Part shown: positions 8,238-14,942 of the stretch, one piece after another | Layout: every line of letters begins with the position of its first letter | Position numbering within the stretch: the stretch's first letter is position 1 | Source of the DNA: Azospirillum sp. TSO22-1 | GTDB lineage: Bacteria; Pseudomonadota; Alphaproteobacteria; Azospirillales; Azospirillaceae | Assembly: GCF_003116015.1 (NCBI RefSeq) | Contig: NZ_LGQZ01000148.1 | Span: forward strand, 1-34,987 | Direction of reading: 5' to 3' | Length of the DNA stretch: 34,987 bases | The notes under the pieces: model-generated | Told to the model about the DNA's origin: nothing | What the model saw: the letters and a program-made list of their open reading frames with translations, nothing else | Database searches by the model: none | Translations under genes and position numbers: made by a program

Positions 8238-8926
8238 TGATCGCGTGGAGCATCGGGCCGCCGGCGGCCTACGCGTCGCCCGCCCGCCCGTCCCCGTCCG
8301 GCGCCGGATCGCGGGACGGAACGGCTGCGGTGGAGCACATGCTGGCGGTCCTGGAGGCGCTCGACTCCGCGGGCGCGGCCAGGGCCCGCGGAAGCCTGCC
8401 GCGGCTCGACTCGACGTTCGGCATCGGCTTGGCGCTGTTCCTGGCCATGGCGGCGCACGGCGTGCGCGAATGGCTCGGCCGGGACATCGCGGCGAAGCTC
8501 GAGTTCCTGGATGGCGGCGCGCTGCTCGACGAGGCGGACGCCGCCCTGGCGGCGCATCTGCTGCAGGACGTCGATGGACGGACCTGGAGGGTTCTCCACG
8601 TTCCCCTGGGCGGTGCGGAAGGCAAGCGCACCCTGATCTGCGCTTCGCTCGTGTCCGACGGCCTGCAGACGCGGAACATGGTCGTCTTTCAGGTCACGCT
8701 GCGCACCCTCGGCCCGGTTCAGTTGAGCGTCGCCGCCGGTGGGCGGGAACTGGCGGTCGTGCTGGAGATGGCCGCCACGCTGCCGCCGGATCTCGCCGAC
8801 GAACTGCAGGAGAGCTTCTCGGCGGCGCTGCTGGACAGCGGGCTCGCCGGCACGCTGGAGATCGGCCATCTCGGGGGCGCCTGGCTGGATCTGTGCGGGC
8901 GGCCGCGCGTCGATACCGCGGTGTGA
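8237..8926 (+). CDS. Unrecognised flagellar-operon protein with FliK-C-like segment
   Basis: A 229-residue soluble protein translationally coupled to fliG (TGATG). No signal peptide or membrane segment is evident. Residues about 35-130 form an unassigned helical/mixed region (LAMAAHGVREWLGRDIAAKL). Residues about 150-220 read LGPVQLSVAAGGRELAVVLE, then a run of acidic helix, then DSGLAGTLEIGHLGG. That order, from LG-x-V-x-hydrophobic strand to long helix to G-L strand, resembles the FliK hook-length (Flg_hook) C-terminal domain. I do not recognise the gene. A flagellar accessory role is inferred from operon and fold pattern only. Confidence 0.6.
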   Translation: MIAWSIGPPAAYASPARPSPSGAGSRDGTAAVEHMLAVLEALDSAGAARARGSLPRLDSTFGIGLALFLAMAAHGVREWLGRDIAAKLEFLDGGALLDEADAALAAHLLQDVDGRTWRVLHVPLGGAEGKRTLICASLVSDGLQTRNMVVFQVTLRTLGPVQLSVAAGGRELAVVLEMAATLPPDLADELQESFSAALLDSGLAGTLEIGHLGGAWLDLCGRPRVDTAV

Positions 8927-9283
8927 CGCGCCGAAGGCCCGGCGGCGCTGTATGACGCACGATCAAATCAAGGGTTGGGGGGGGCGGGGCGGCGGTGTTG
9001 CTATGGGCCGGCAGCGCGCTGGTGTCTGCCGTTCCCGATTCGCCGCCGTGACCTCGAGCGTATGCCGGCCGACTTCGGTGTGACCGTTGATCGCACGGCC
9101 ATCTTCCGCCGGATCCTTGACGTCCTGCTCAGCGCCAAGCGCGATTCCACTCAGACGACCGTCATACCAGCCTGTTCGGGCTGGCCGGCCGACGATGCGG
9201 ATGTCACAGCTCTCCGCGCCCGCCGTCGAACGTTGCAACGGAACCCTGGGGATGCGCACCGGCGCGTCTCCGGGCACGACGCA

Positions 9284-9291
9284 TTAACCAT
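9284..9291 (+). promoter_or_regulatory. CtrA-type short box TTAACCAT
   Basis: The octamer TTAACCAT is a known shorter CtrA-associated motif in Caulobacter. It lies 107 bases before the full box, upstream of the flagellar regulator. On its own an octamer is weak evidence. Confidence 0.4.
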
Positions 9292-9397
9292 GAAACGCCA
9301 CCGTAACGCTTGCGCTTTGCTTCGATCCGCTCGCCTTCATATGGTGGATATCGCGATATAGATAAAATCATTTCAAATCTGTACCGACTACAGAACG

Positions 9398-9412
9398 TTA
9401 AACCGGGGTTAA
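9398..9412 (+). promoter_or_regulatory. CtrA-type binding site TTAA-N7-TTAA
   Basis: TTAA-ACCGGGG-TTAA is an exact match to the CtrA full-site consensus with the correct seven-base spacing. It lies about 150 bases before the start of the Rem-like regulator. CtrA controls motility in many Alphaproteobacteria, including non-essential CtrA in Rhodospirillales. The site suggests CtrA sits above this regulator in the flagellar hierarchy. Confidence 0.65.
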
Positions 9413-9562
9413 ATCGTGAGACAAAATGCGGACATGCGGAGCTGATCGCTTATTGACAGGCCATACCACTTTTGGAATTCATCTTTGGTGACATGACGCC
9501 GTATGGCGTATTTCTAAAATGTTCCAGGCTTTTTCACGAACTGGTGGCGAGCGGAGAATCCC

Positions 9563-10375
9563 ATGAAGGCCCTCTTGATCGAGCAGGATGACTTGATTGC
9601 TGAAGCTGTCGGCAAGCAACTCGCTCTTGCCAAGATAATGCACGATCGCGCTCGCGTGCATGGCGCTCACCTTCTTACAGAAGATCTGCGCAACGAACTT
9701 GAGGGATACGATGCGATCGTCATTGGCAGCGTTCCGGATTCGGCCGAGTTTGTCACCTATCTGCGCAGCTTGAAGACAAAGGCCCCCATCATTTGCTTGA
9801 TTGAACGCCGCTGCGCCAACACGACGGTCAAAATTCTTCATGCCGGCGCTGACGACGTGTTGGTTAAGCCGGTCGTGAGCGCGGAAATCCGTGCGCGGAT
9901 CGAGGCGACCCAGCGCCGCTCGCACGGCCATTCGACGAACGCCATCTCGGTCGGCCGGCTCACCGTCTATCTTGACGGTCGTGACCCCGAGATCGACGGC
10001 GAGCGCCTGCGCCTCAGCCAGCGCGAACATGCCATCCTCTCCGTGCTTGCGCTTCATCACCGCCGCGTCGTGTCGAAGGAACACATCTATGAAAGCGTCT
10101 ACGGCCTCTCGGAATCGGAACCTCTCGACAAGGTGATCGACGTCTATATCTGCAAGCTGCGCAAGAAGATCGCCGGCGTGACCGACGGCGGCCGCTACAT
10201 CGAGACGGTCTACGGGCGCGGCTACAAGTTCGAGGCGCCGCCCGAGCATGCCGGATCGGGCGAGGCCGAGCCCCCGAAAGCCCCTTCCGTCCGCCGTCAG
10301 GCAAAGCGCCCCGCCATGATACCGACGCGGCAGTTGAGCCGCTGGGTGGATTCACCTTTGGCGTTGCACGGCTGA
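9563..10375 (+). CDS. Orphan OmpR-family regulator, Rem/FtcR-like flagellar activator
   Basis: A 270-residue response-regulator-like protein. The receiver domain (about 1-118) keeps the acidic pocket (E7, D9, D10) and the Lys of LVKP. The phospho-acceptor position after DAIVI is Gly55, so it is probably not phosphorylated in the usual way. The C-terminal winged helix (about 130-232) includes RLTVYLDGRDPEIDG, RLSQREHAILSVL and VIDVYICKLRKKI, followed by a Pro-rich basic tail. The LDGRDPEIDG segment and the missing Asp recall the rhizobial motility regulators Rem and FtcR. No kinase gene adjoins it. GGAG at 9553-9556 supports the start. Base composition is lower in GC than in neighbouring genes. 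A CtrA-type box lies upstream. Confidence 0.78.
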   Translation: MKALLIEQDDLIAEAVGKQLALAKIMHDRARVHGAHLLTEDLRNELEGYDAIVIGSVPDSAEFVTYLRSLKTKAPIICLIERRCANTTVKILHAGADDVLVKPVVSAEIRARIEATQRRSHGHSTNAISVGRLTVYLDGRDPEIDGERLRLSQREHAILSVLALHHRRVVSKEHIYESVYGLSESEPLDKVIDVYICKLRKKIAGVTDGGRYIETVYGRGYKFEAPPEHAGSGEAEPPKAPSVRRQAKRPAMIPTRQLSRWVDSPLALHG

Positions 10376-10724
10376 TACGGCCGGCGCATCGCTGCGCGAC
10401 GTGCCGTCGGGTTTGAATCGAAGGCGCTTGATGGCTTCCATCAAGCGCCTTTGGCATGATGGGCCGCGGCGGCAATTCCCCTTCTTCCAGCCGGCAGGCG
10501 TTGAACGCGCGTCGAGCTTTCGGTCAATTCACTCAAATAATCGCCAAATATTCGTTGCTGCTCCGGCTTGCGGCGACCGGAAGACGGCCGAATTTTTTAC
10601 CCCGATTTAAACCTGCCACGGCACAGTGGATCCGTTGGTTGCACGCCCGCGACAGATCGGGATGGCCCGCGCAACCGGCCCCGGCGTCAGAAAGGCGCTA
10701 AGCATCTCGCGAATGGAGATACAC
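10376..10724. other. Intergenic region: regulator terminator and flagellin leader
   Basis: This 349-base gap contains the terminator hairpin at 10421-10451. An AT-richer segment follows (10520-10612, for example CAAATAATCGCCAAATATTCG) that should contain the flagellin promoter. I could not find a convincing sigma-28, sigma-54 or CtrA element. GGAG at 10715-10718 is the flagellin ribosome site. No gene is seen. Confidence 0.5.
10421..10451 (+). terminator. Hairpin terminator after the Rem-like gene
   Basis: A perfect 14-base-pair stem (AAGGCGCTTGATGG with its complement) closes on a three-base loop and ends in three T residues, 45 bases after the stop. The stem is strong but the T tract is short. 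Confidence 0.75.
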
Positions 10725-11969
10725 ATGGCCTCTATCATGACCAACGCTTCGGCGATGACCGCCCTGCAGACGCTGCGTCGCGTCACCGGCGATCTGGAGA
10801 CCACCCAGGACCGCATCTCGACGGGCCTCAAGGTCAACAACGCCAAGGACAACGCCGCGTACTGGTCGATCGCCACCACCATGAAGGCCGACGTCGCCGG
10901 CTTCAAGGCGGTCAAGGAGTCGCTGGAACTGGGTTCGGGCACCACCAACACCGCGTCGGTGGCCTCGAAGAACATCGTCGAGAACCTGCAGACGCTGAAG
11001 GCCCGCGTCATCGCCGGCCAGACCAACGGTGTCGACAAGTCGCTCATCCAGAACGACATCGACCAGCTGGTCAAGCTGGTGAAGGGTGCCGCGGCGGACG
11101 CCTCGTTCAACGGCGACAACCTGCTGCGCGTCACCTACTCGAACGACGGCACCGCCAAGGACAAGAACGTCGACATCCTGGCCTCGCTGAGCCGCGGCAG
11201 CGGCACCGTCACGCCGAGCTACATCAGCTTCCAGCGCCAGGACCTGCAGGTGAGCTCCATCGTCGGCAAGGCGACGATCGAGCAGCAGGTCGACTCCACC
11301 AACGACATGAAGGCCTCGGTCGGCATCGCGCTGGGCAATCCGGGCCAGACCTTCATCGACCAGCAGAACCTGGGCCTCGGCAGCCTGACGCTGAACGTCA
11401 CCAACGAGGCCGGCGTCACCACGGCGGTGACCGTCGATCTCTCCGCGGAGATCTACGACACCAACAAGGCGACGACGCAGGGCAACATCGCGACCACCAT
11501 CAACACCGCGCTGACGGCGGCCGGCGGCGACTTCCAGGTGGCGTGGAACGGCGACAGCCTGGAGTTCACCGACCAGGACAAGGGCACCGACGGCAACTTC
11601 ACCGCCAAGGTCGACAGCCTGTGGGTCGGCTCCACCGAGAGCGACGCGTTCGGCGGCCTCGCCGACCTGACGCAGGTCGACGTGACGTCGAACGCGACGA
11701 AGTCGCTGGAGGTCATCAACGGCCTGCTCGACAAGGCCATCGGCAAGGCGGCGGTGATCGGCTCGATCGAGAACCGGGTGTCGGTGCAGAACGACTTCGT
11801 GTCGAAGCTGACCGACTCGATGAACAAGGGCATCGGTGCCCTGGTCGACGCCGACATGAACGAGGAGTCGAGCCGTCTGCAGGCCTTGCAGGTGCAGCAG
11901 CAGCTCGCCATCCAGGCGCTGTCGATCGCCAACCAGGGGCCGCAGAACATCCTGTCCCTGTTCCGCTAA
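10725..11969 (+). CDS. Flagellin
   Basis: This is the filament subunit, 414 residues from the ATG at 10725 (GGAG six bases before). The conserved D0/D1 N-terminus (MASIMTNASAMTALQTLRRV, then TQDRISTGLKVNNAKDNAAY) and C-terminus (ESSRLQALQVQQQLAIQALS, ending ILSLFR) are typical of rhizobial-type alphaproteobacterial flagellins, as is AYWSIATTM. The middle (about 165-345) is the variable surface domain. The protein carries no signal peptide, as expected for a type III export substrate. It is followed by flaF and flbT, which in related bacteria adjust flagellin export and mRNA stability. In Azospirillum such flagellins build lateral flagella; whether this one does is unknown. Confidence 0.96.
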   Translation: MASIMTNASAMTALQTLRRVTGDLETTQDRISTGLKVNNAKDNAAYWSIATTMKADVAGFKAVKESLELGSGTTNTASVASKNIVENLQTLKARVIAGQTNGVDKSLIQNDIDQLVKLVKGAAADASFNGDNLLRVTYSNDGTAKDKNVDILASLSRGSGTVTPSYISFQRQDLQVSSIVGKATIEQQVDSTNDMKASVGIALGNPGQTFIDQQNLGLGSLTLNVTNEAGVTTAVTVDLSAEIYDTNKATTQGNIATTINTALTAAGGDFQVAWNGDSLEFTDQDKGTDGNFTAKVDSLWVGSTESDAFGGLADLTQVDVTSNATKSLEVINGLLDKAIGKAAVIGSIENRVSVQNDFVSKLTDSMNKGIGALVDADMNEESSRLQALQVQQQLAIQALSIANQGPQNILSLFR

Positions 11970-11976
11970 GGGCCGC

Positions 11977-12007
11977 GGGCCGGCATGCCCCATCCGGATG
12001 CCGGCCC
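11977..12007 (+). terminator. Stem-loop after flagellin
   Basis: Ten base pairs (GGGCCGGCAT with ATGCCGGCCC) enclose an 11-base loop, starting eight bases after the flagellin stop. There is no T tract. It may act as a weak terminator or as a 3' stabiliser giving more flagellin than flaF-flbT message. Confidence 0.6.
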
Positions 12008-12121
12008 TGTCCTCCACGGCCCCGCTGCGGGCCCGGCACGGCCACTCCGTGCAGCCCCGCGCGTCGTCGCCGACGCCCGGCCCGCAGCGGTCGCCGCTCC
12101 CTTCTTGCCTAAGGTGCGACC

Positions 12122-12514
12122 ATGAGCATCGCCGCCTATCAGCAGACGATGGCCGAATGCGACGATCCGAGACGGATCGAATACCGCGTCTTCCTGCGCA
12201 TCACGCTGGACCTCGAACGGCACGCGGACGCCGACTGGCGGTCGGCCTCCCTCAAGGATGCGCTGTGGCGCAACCTGGAGCTCTGGAACACGCTGCGCGC
12301 CGATCTGCTGGAGGACGGCAACAGCCTGCCCGACGAACTGCGCGCCGGCCTGGTCTCGCTGTCGTTCTCGGTCAACCGGCGCACCCGCGAGGTGCTGCGC
12401 GGCGAAGCCGACGCAAGTCTCCTGGTCGAGATCAACCGCTCGGTCATGCAGGGTCTGCTCGGCACCGCCGCGCCCACCCCCGCGCGGATGGCGGAGGTGG
12501 CTCATGGCGCTTAA
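12122..12514 (+). CDS. flaF: Flagellar biosynthesis regulator FlaF
   Basis: A 130-residue, mostly helical cytoplasmic protein. YQQTMAECDDPRRIEYRVF and ALWRNLELWNTLRADLLEDG (about residues 44-63) are FlaF hallmarks, followed by LSFSVNRRTREVL. In Caulobacter and Brucella FlaF is needed for flagellin synthesis or export and opposes FlbT. The last 11 bases overlap flbT. Confidence 0.93.
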   Translation: MSIAAYQQTMAECDDPRRIEYRVFLRITLDLERHADADWRSASLKDALWRNLELWNTLRADLLEDGNSLPDELRAGLVSLSFSVNRRTREVLRGEADASLLVEINRSVMQGLLGTAAPTPARMAEVAHGA

Positions 12515-12956
12515 GCTCCGCCTCAAGCCCTGCGAACGCGTGGTCATCAACGGCTGCGTCGTGCAGAACGAGAACCGCCGCTACACGCTGACCGTCAGCA
12601 ACTTCGCCCAGATCATCCGCGGCAGCGACATCATGCAGGAGGAGGAGGCCGACACCCCGGTGCGGCGCGCCTACTTCGTGATCCAGAGCATGCTGCTCGA
12701 CCCGCACGCTGCCGGCGGCTATTCCGACGTGATCACCGGCATGATGGCCGGGATCTACACGGCGCTGGCCAATCCGGACATGCAGGGCCGCATCCTCCAG
12801 GCCATGCAGCACGTCAGCGAGCGTGACTACTACAAGGCCCTGGCCACCCTGCGCCCGGTGCTGGCGTACGAGGACACGGTGCTGCCGGACAGCGCCGCGC
12901 TCCGCCGCCCGGCGCGCGACGCCGCGGCGTCCGCCCCATCGCAGCTCGGAGGATGA
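12504..12956 (+). CDS. flbT: Flagellin mRNA regulator FlbT
   Basis: A 150-residue RNA-binding regulator. FlbT of Caulobacter binds the flagellin mRNA leader and destabilises it until the hook is complete. Family features are the basic beta-rich N-terminus (LKLRLKPCERVVINGCVVQN), FAQIIRGSDIMQEEEADTPV, and the helical C-terminal half (ISQH-like MQHVSERDYYKALATLRPVL). The ATG at 12504 has GGAGG at 12493-12497. Its likely target is the leader of the flagellin gene just upstream. Confidence 0.93.
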   Translation: MALKLRLKPCERVVINGCVVQNENRRYTLTVSNFAQIIRGSDIMQEEEADTPVRRAYFVIQSMLLDPHAAGGYSDVITGMMAGIYTALANPDMQGRILQAMQHVSERDYYKALATLRPVLAYEDTVLPDSAALRRPARDAAASAPSQLGG

Positions 12957-12960
12957 TGCC

Positions 12961-13323
12961 ATGCCGACGCCGATCTCGGGCATCGCCGGATTGAACAACG
13001 ACCGCAACGCCCCGACGAGCGCCGACGTGGTCGCCGAAGCGCGCCAGCGCCTGACCGAACGGCTGCGCACCCTGCAGGCCGAAACCGAGAAGCCCTCGGA
13101 GGTGGTCCAGGACGTCGAAAAGGCCCAGGAGCGCGAACTGGCCCGCCGCGACGAGATGCAGCACTACCGCGTCCGCATGAACCCGGACACCCGCCGCCTC
13201 TATACGGAAGTGCTCGACCAGGAGACGGGCGAGGTCATCGTCCGCATCCCCGCCACCTATGTGGATCCCGCCGAATCCGCGGACGCCGCGCCGCAGGACG
13301 CCGGGGCCGGGATGGAGGCATGA
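12961..13323 (+). CDS. FlaG-like flagellar protein
   Basis: A 120-residue protein. The N-terminal half is charged and helical. The C-terminal half has VRMNPDTRRLYTEVLDQETG (about residues 71-90), then EVIVRIPATYVDP. The pattern of a strand, LYxEVLDxETGEVIxxIP, is that of FlaG proteins, which in other bacteria influence filament length or cap export. GGAGG at 12948-12952 supports the start. The last four bases overlap the next gene. The conserved part is short, so the assignment is moderate. Confidence 0.65.
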   Translation: MPTPISGIAGLNNDRNAPTSADVVAEARQRLTERLRTLQAETEKPSEVVQDVEKAQERELARRDEMQHYRVRMNPDTRRLYTEVLDQETGEVIVRIPATYVDPAESADAAPQDAGAGMEA

Positions 13324-14108
13324 CCACCCTTCAGGACTTCCGTCAGGTCGCGCGCAACCAGGACCGCTACGACCAGATGCTGCGCAAGCGGCCGGACATC
13401 CAGCGCAACATCGCGTATTTCGAGGCGAACATCGGCAAGGTCACCTCGACCGAGGACTTCCTGAAGGACGACAAGCTCTACCGCTTCGTCATGGAGGCGT
13501 TCGACCTGGGCAGCCAGGTCTTCGCCCGCGGGCTGATCCGCAAGGTCCTGAACGAAGGCGTCGACGATCCGGACGCGGCCGCCAACCGCATGGTGGACCC
13601 GAAGTTCCGGCAGCTGGCGGCGGTCCTCCGCTTCAAGGAGGCCGACGGCTTGCCCCTGAAGCTGCCGTCGGTCGTGAAGGGCATCGTCGACCGCTACGTG
13701 CAGGTCAACCTGGAGGAATCCAGCGAGGAGACCAACCCGGCGCTGCGGCTGGCGCTCTACTTCAAGCGCAAGGCGCCCTCCATCACCAACTGGTATCAGG
13801 TGCTGGGCGACCGGGCGCTGCAGAAGGTCGTCTTCACCCTCCTGGACATCCCGGACCAATCGGCGGCGCACGACATCGACAAGTTGAAGGCGGCCATCGA
13901 AAGGCGGCTGGACATCAACGACCTGAAAAGCCCCGGGAAGGTCGACGCGTTGCTGGAACGGTTCGCGTCCATGTACGACATGCGCAACGGCGCGCCGGCC
14001 TCCGCCGCCGCCCGGCTGCCGGTCATCGGGCCGTTGCAGAAGCGGGCCTCGATCCTATCCATCGACCCGGCGATCACCGCGACACTGGTCAAGCTGCCGC
14101 GCTTTTGA
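13320..14108 (+). CDS. DUF1217 flagellar-cluster protein
   Basis: A 262-residue, mainly helical soluble protein. Two similar segments are typical of DUF1217: IAYFEANIGKVTSTEDFLKD with YRFVMEAFDLGSQVF (about 32-66), and an ALYFKRKAPSITNWYQVLGD block later (about 145-164). DUF1217 genes sit in alphaproteobacterial flagellar clusters, and a role at the hook or rod has been suspected. The start overlaps the FlaG-like stop (ATGA). It is the last gene of the flagellar block. Confidence 0.85.
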   Translation: MTTLQDFRQVARNQDRYDQMLRKRPDIQRNIAYFEANIGKVTSTEDFLKDDKLYRFVMEAFDLGSQVFARGLIRKVLNEGVDDPDAAANRMVDPKFRQLAAVLRFKEADGLPLKLPSVVKGIVDRYVQVNLEESSEETNPALRLALYFKRKAPSITNWYQVLGDRALQKVVFTLLDIPDQSAAHDIDKLKAAIERRLDINDLKSPGKVDALLERFASMYDMRNGAPASAAARLPVIGPLQKRASILSIDPAITATLVKLPRF

Positions 14109-14155
14109 CCCGGTGGTCGGGGCCGGACGGGGCTGACTGACTGCAAGGACGCGAC

Positions 14156-14270
14156 AACCCGAATTCCGGGTTCAGGCGCGCGTTCGCCCTGGCGCTCTGG
14201 ACCTTCAACTCGCGTTCCCGAAGGTCCGGATGCATTCCTCCCTGAACCCGAGGGGGGCGTGTTGCCCCCT
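14156..14270. repeat. Nested inverted repeats at the flagellar/catabolic boundary
   Basis: Four pairings fall in 115 bases. AACCCG pairs with CGGGTT (14156-14161/14167-14172). CGGGTTCAGG pairs with CCTGAACCCG (14167-14176/14241-14250) and competes with the first pairing. GGACCTTC pairs with GAAGGTCC (14199-14206/14220-14227) inside it. GGGGGC pairs with GCCCCC (14253-14258/14264-14269). The flanking genes converge, so the last hairpin may be a bidirectional terminator. Confidence 0.6.
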
Positions 14271-14294
14271 TCCTCAAGTGCGTTCCAAGGCGGA

Positions 14295-14798
14295 TCAGCC
14301 GGCCTTGCGCCGTCGCTCCCGGTGCGGGGCCAGCGCCGTGTCGGCCGGAGGCAGGACGACCGCCGGCACCGGCGTCCTGGCCGCGTCCAGATAGGCGTCC
14401 AGCGCCGCGTAGAGGCCCTCGACCGCCGCGCGGCCGACCGCCTTCTCCAGCAACTCGTACTGCTCCTTCACCAGCGGCGCCATGTGGCGGACGATGTCCT
14501 CCCCCCTGGGCGTCAGCGACACCAGGACGCGGCGCAGGTCGGTCTCGTGCCGGCGCCGCCGCACCAGATCGACCTCCTCCATGCGCGCCAGCACGCCGGC
14601 AAGGCTGGGCGCCAGGATCTGGCAGGCCTCGACGATCTGGTTCTGCTCCATCTCCCCGTTCTCGCCGAGCGCACGGACGATGCGCCATTGCTGCTCGGTC
14701 AGGCCGAAATGGCTGACGATCGGGCGGAAATGGGAGAACACCGCCTCGCGCACCCGCAGCAGCAGGAGCGGCAGGTTGCGGCGGTTGATGGCCTGCAT
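14295..14798 (-). CDS. hpaR: MarR-family repressor HpaR of the homoprotocatechuate operon
   Basis: A 167-residue MarR-type winged-helix protein. The segment from LRVREAVFSHFRPIVSHFGL through TEQQWRIVRALGENGEME matches HpaR of enterobacteria closely in pattern, as does the helix-turn-helix with LAPSLAGVLARMEEVDLVRR. The Pro-rich tail is longer than in E. coli. The ATG at 14798 has GGAGG upstream; the frame stays open far upstream only because of GC bias. It is transcribed away from dctP, with two palindromic sites in the shared intergenic region. HpaR normally represses the catabolic genes and is released by an aromatic pathway compound. Confidence 0.9.
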   Translation of the reverse strand: MQAINRRNLPLLLLRVREAVFSHFRPIVSHFGLTEQQWRIVRALGENGEMEQNQIVEACQILAPSLAGVLARMEEVDLVRRRRHETDLRRVLVSLTPRGEDIVRHMAPLVKEQYELLEKAVGRAAVEGLYAALDAYLDAARTPVPAVVLPPADTALAPHRERRRKAG

Positions 14799-14846
14799 GA
14801 TGGGATCCTCCGGCACGTGGCCACACCCTGCCGAAGAAATTGCCGC

Positions 14847-14876
14847 TTGACAAGTTAACATGTTAACGGACATGAT
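14847..14876 (+). promoter_or_regulatory. Promoter of the dctPQM-hpaGDFHI operon
   Basis: A perfect -35 hexamer TTGACA (14847-14852) is followed after 18 bases by CATGAT (14871-14876), a four-of-six -10. The spacer contains the palindrome GTTAACATGTTAAC, so a bound repressor would block RNA polymerase. Confidence 0.65.
14854..14867. promoter_or_regulatory. HpaR operator 1
   Basis: GTTAACATGTTAAC is a perfect 14-base palindrome lying between the -35 and -10 of the dctP promoter and inside the divergent hpaR upstream region. It is a typical MarR-size operator, and its centre is 24 bases from that of operator 2. Confidence 0.75.
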
Positions 14877-14893
14877 TGTTAACATGATAACAA
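14876..14893. promoter_or_regulatory. HpaR operator 2
   Basis: TTGTTAACATGATAACAA is an 18-base palindrome with one mismatched pair. It shares the core GTTAACATG with operator 1 and covers the expected transcription start of the dctP operon. Confidence 0.7.
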
Positions 14894-14942
14894 AAATGGC
14901 GCGTCCGCGTGCGGCCTGCGCCCATCCGACGGAGGAAACCCG

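Larger units (their letters stand above)
8927..9562. other. Long intergenic region upstream of the Rem-like regulator
   Basis: This 636-base stretch holds no gene I can support. Frames at 8975-9361 (+) and 8963-9277 (-) overlap on opposite strands, match no family I know and lack good ribosome sites. The first 400 bases are GC-rich with a G run at 8977-8984; the last 230 are AT-rich and look like a promoter. It contains TTAACCAT (9284-9291), the TTAA-N7-TTAA box (9398-9412), a TTGACA hexamer (9453-9458) with only a weak -10, and the palindrome ACGCC-GTAT-GGCGT (9496-9509). Confidence 0.6.

Noticed and set aside
8975..9361. A 128-codon frame in the intergenic region before the Rem-like gene
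   Set aside because: No ribosome site, no recognisable family, Arg/Cys-rich composition, and an equally long frame opposes it.
10626..10665. Possible sigma-54 promoter before flagellin (TTGGTTGCACGCCCGCG, TGGATCCGTTGGTTGC)
   Set aside because: The GG to GC spacing is right only for the version with a poor -12, and the version with a good TTGC is one base too long.
14854..14867. TTAA repeats in GTTAACATGTTAAC as a CtrA site
   Set aside because: The spacing is four, not seven, and the sequence is a perfect palindrome at a MarR-controlled promoter.
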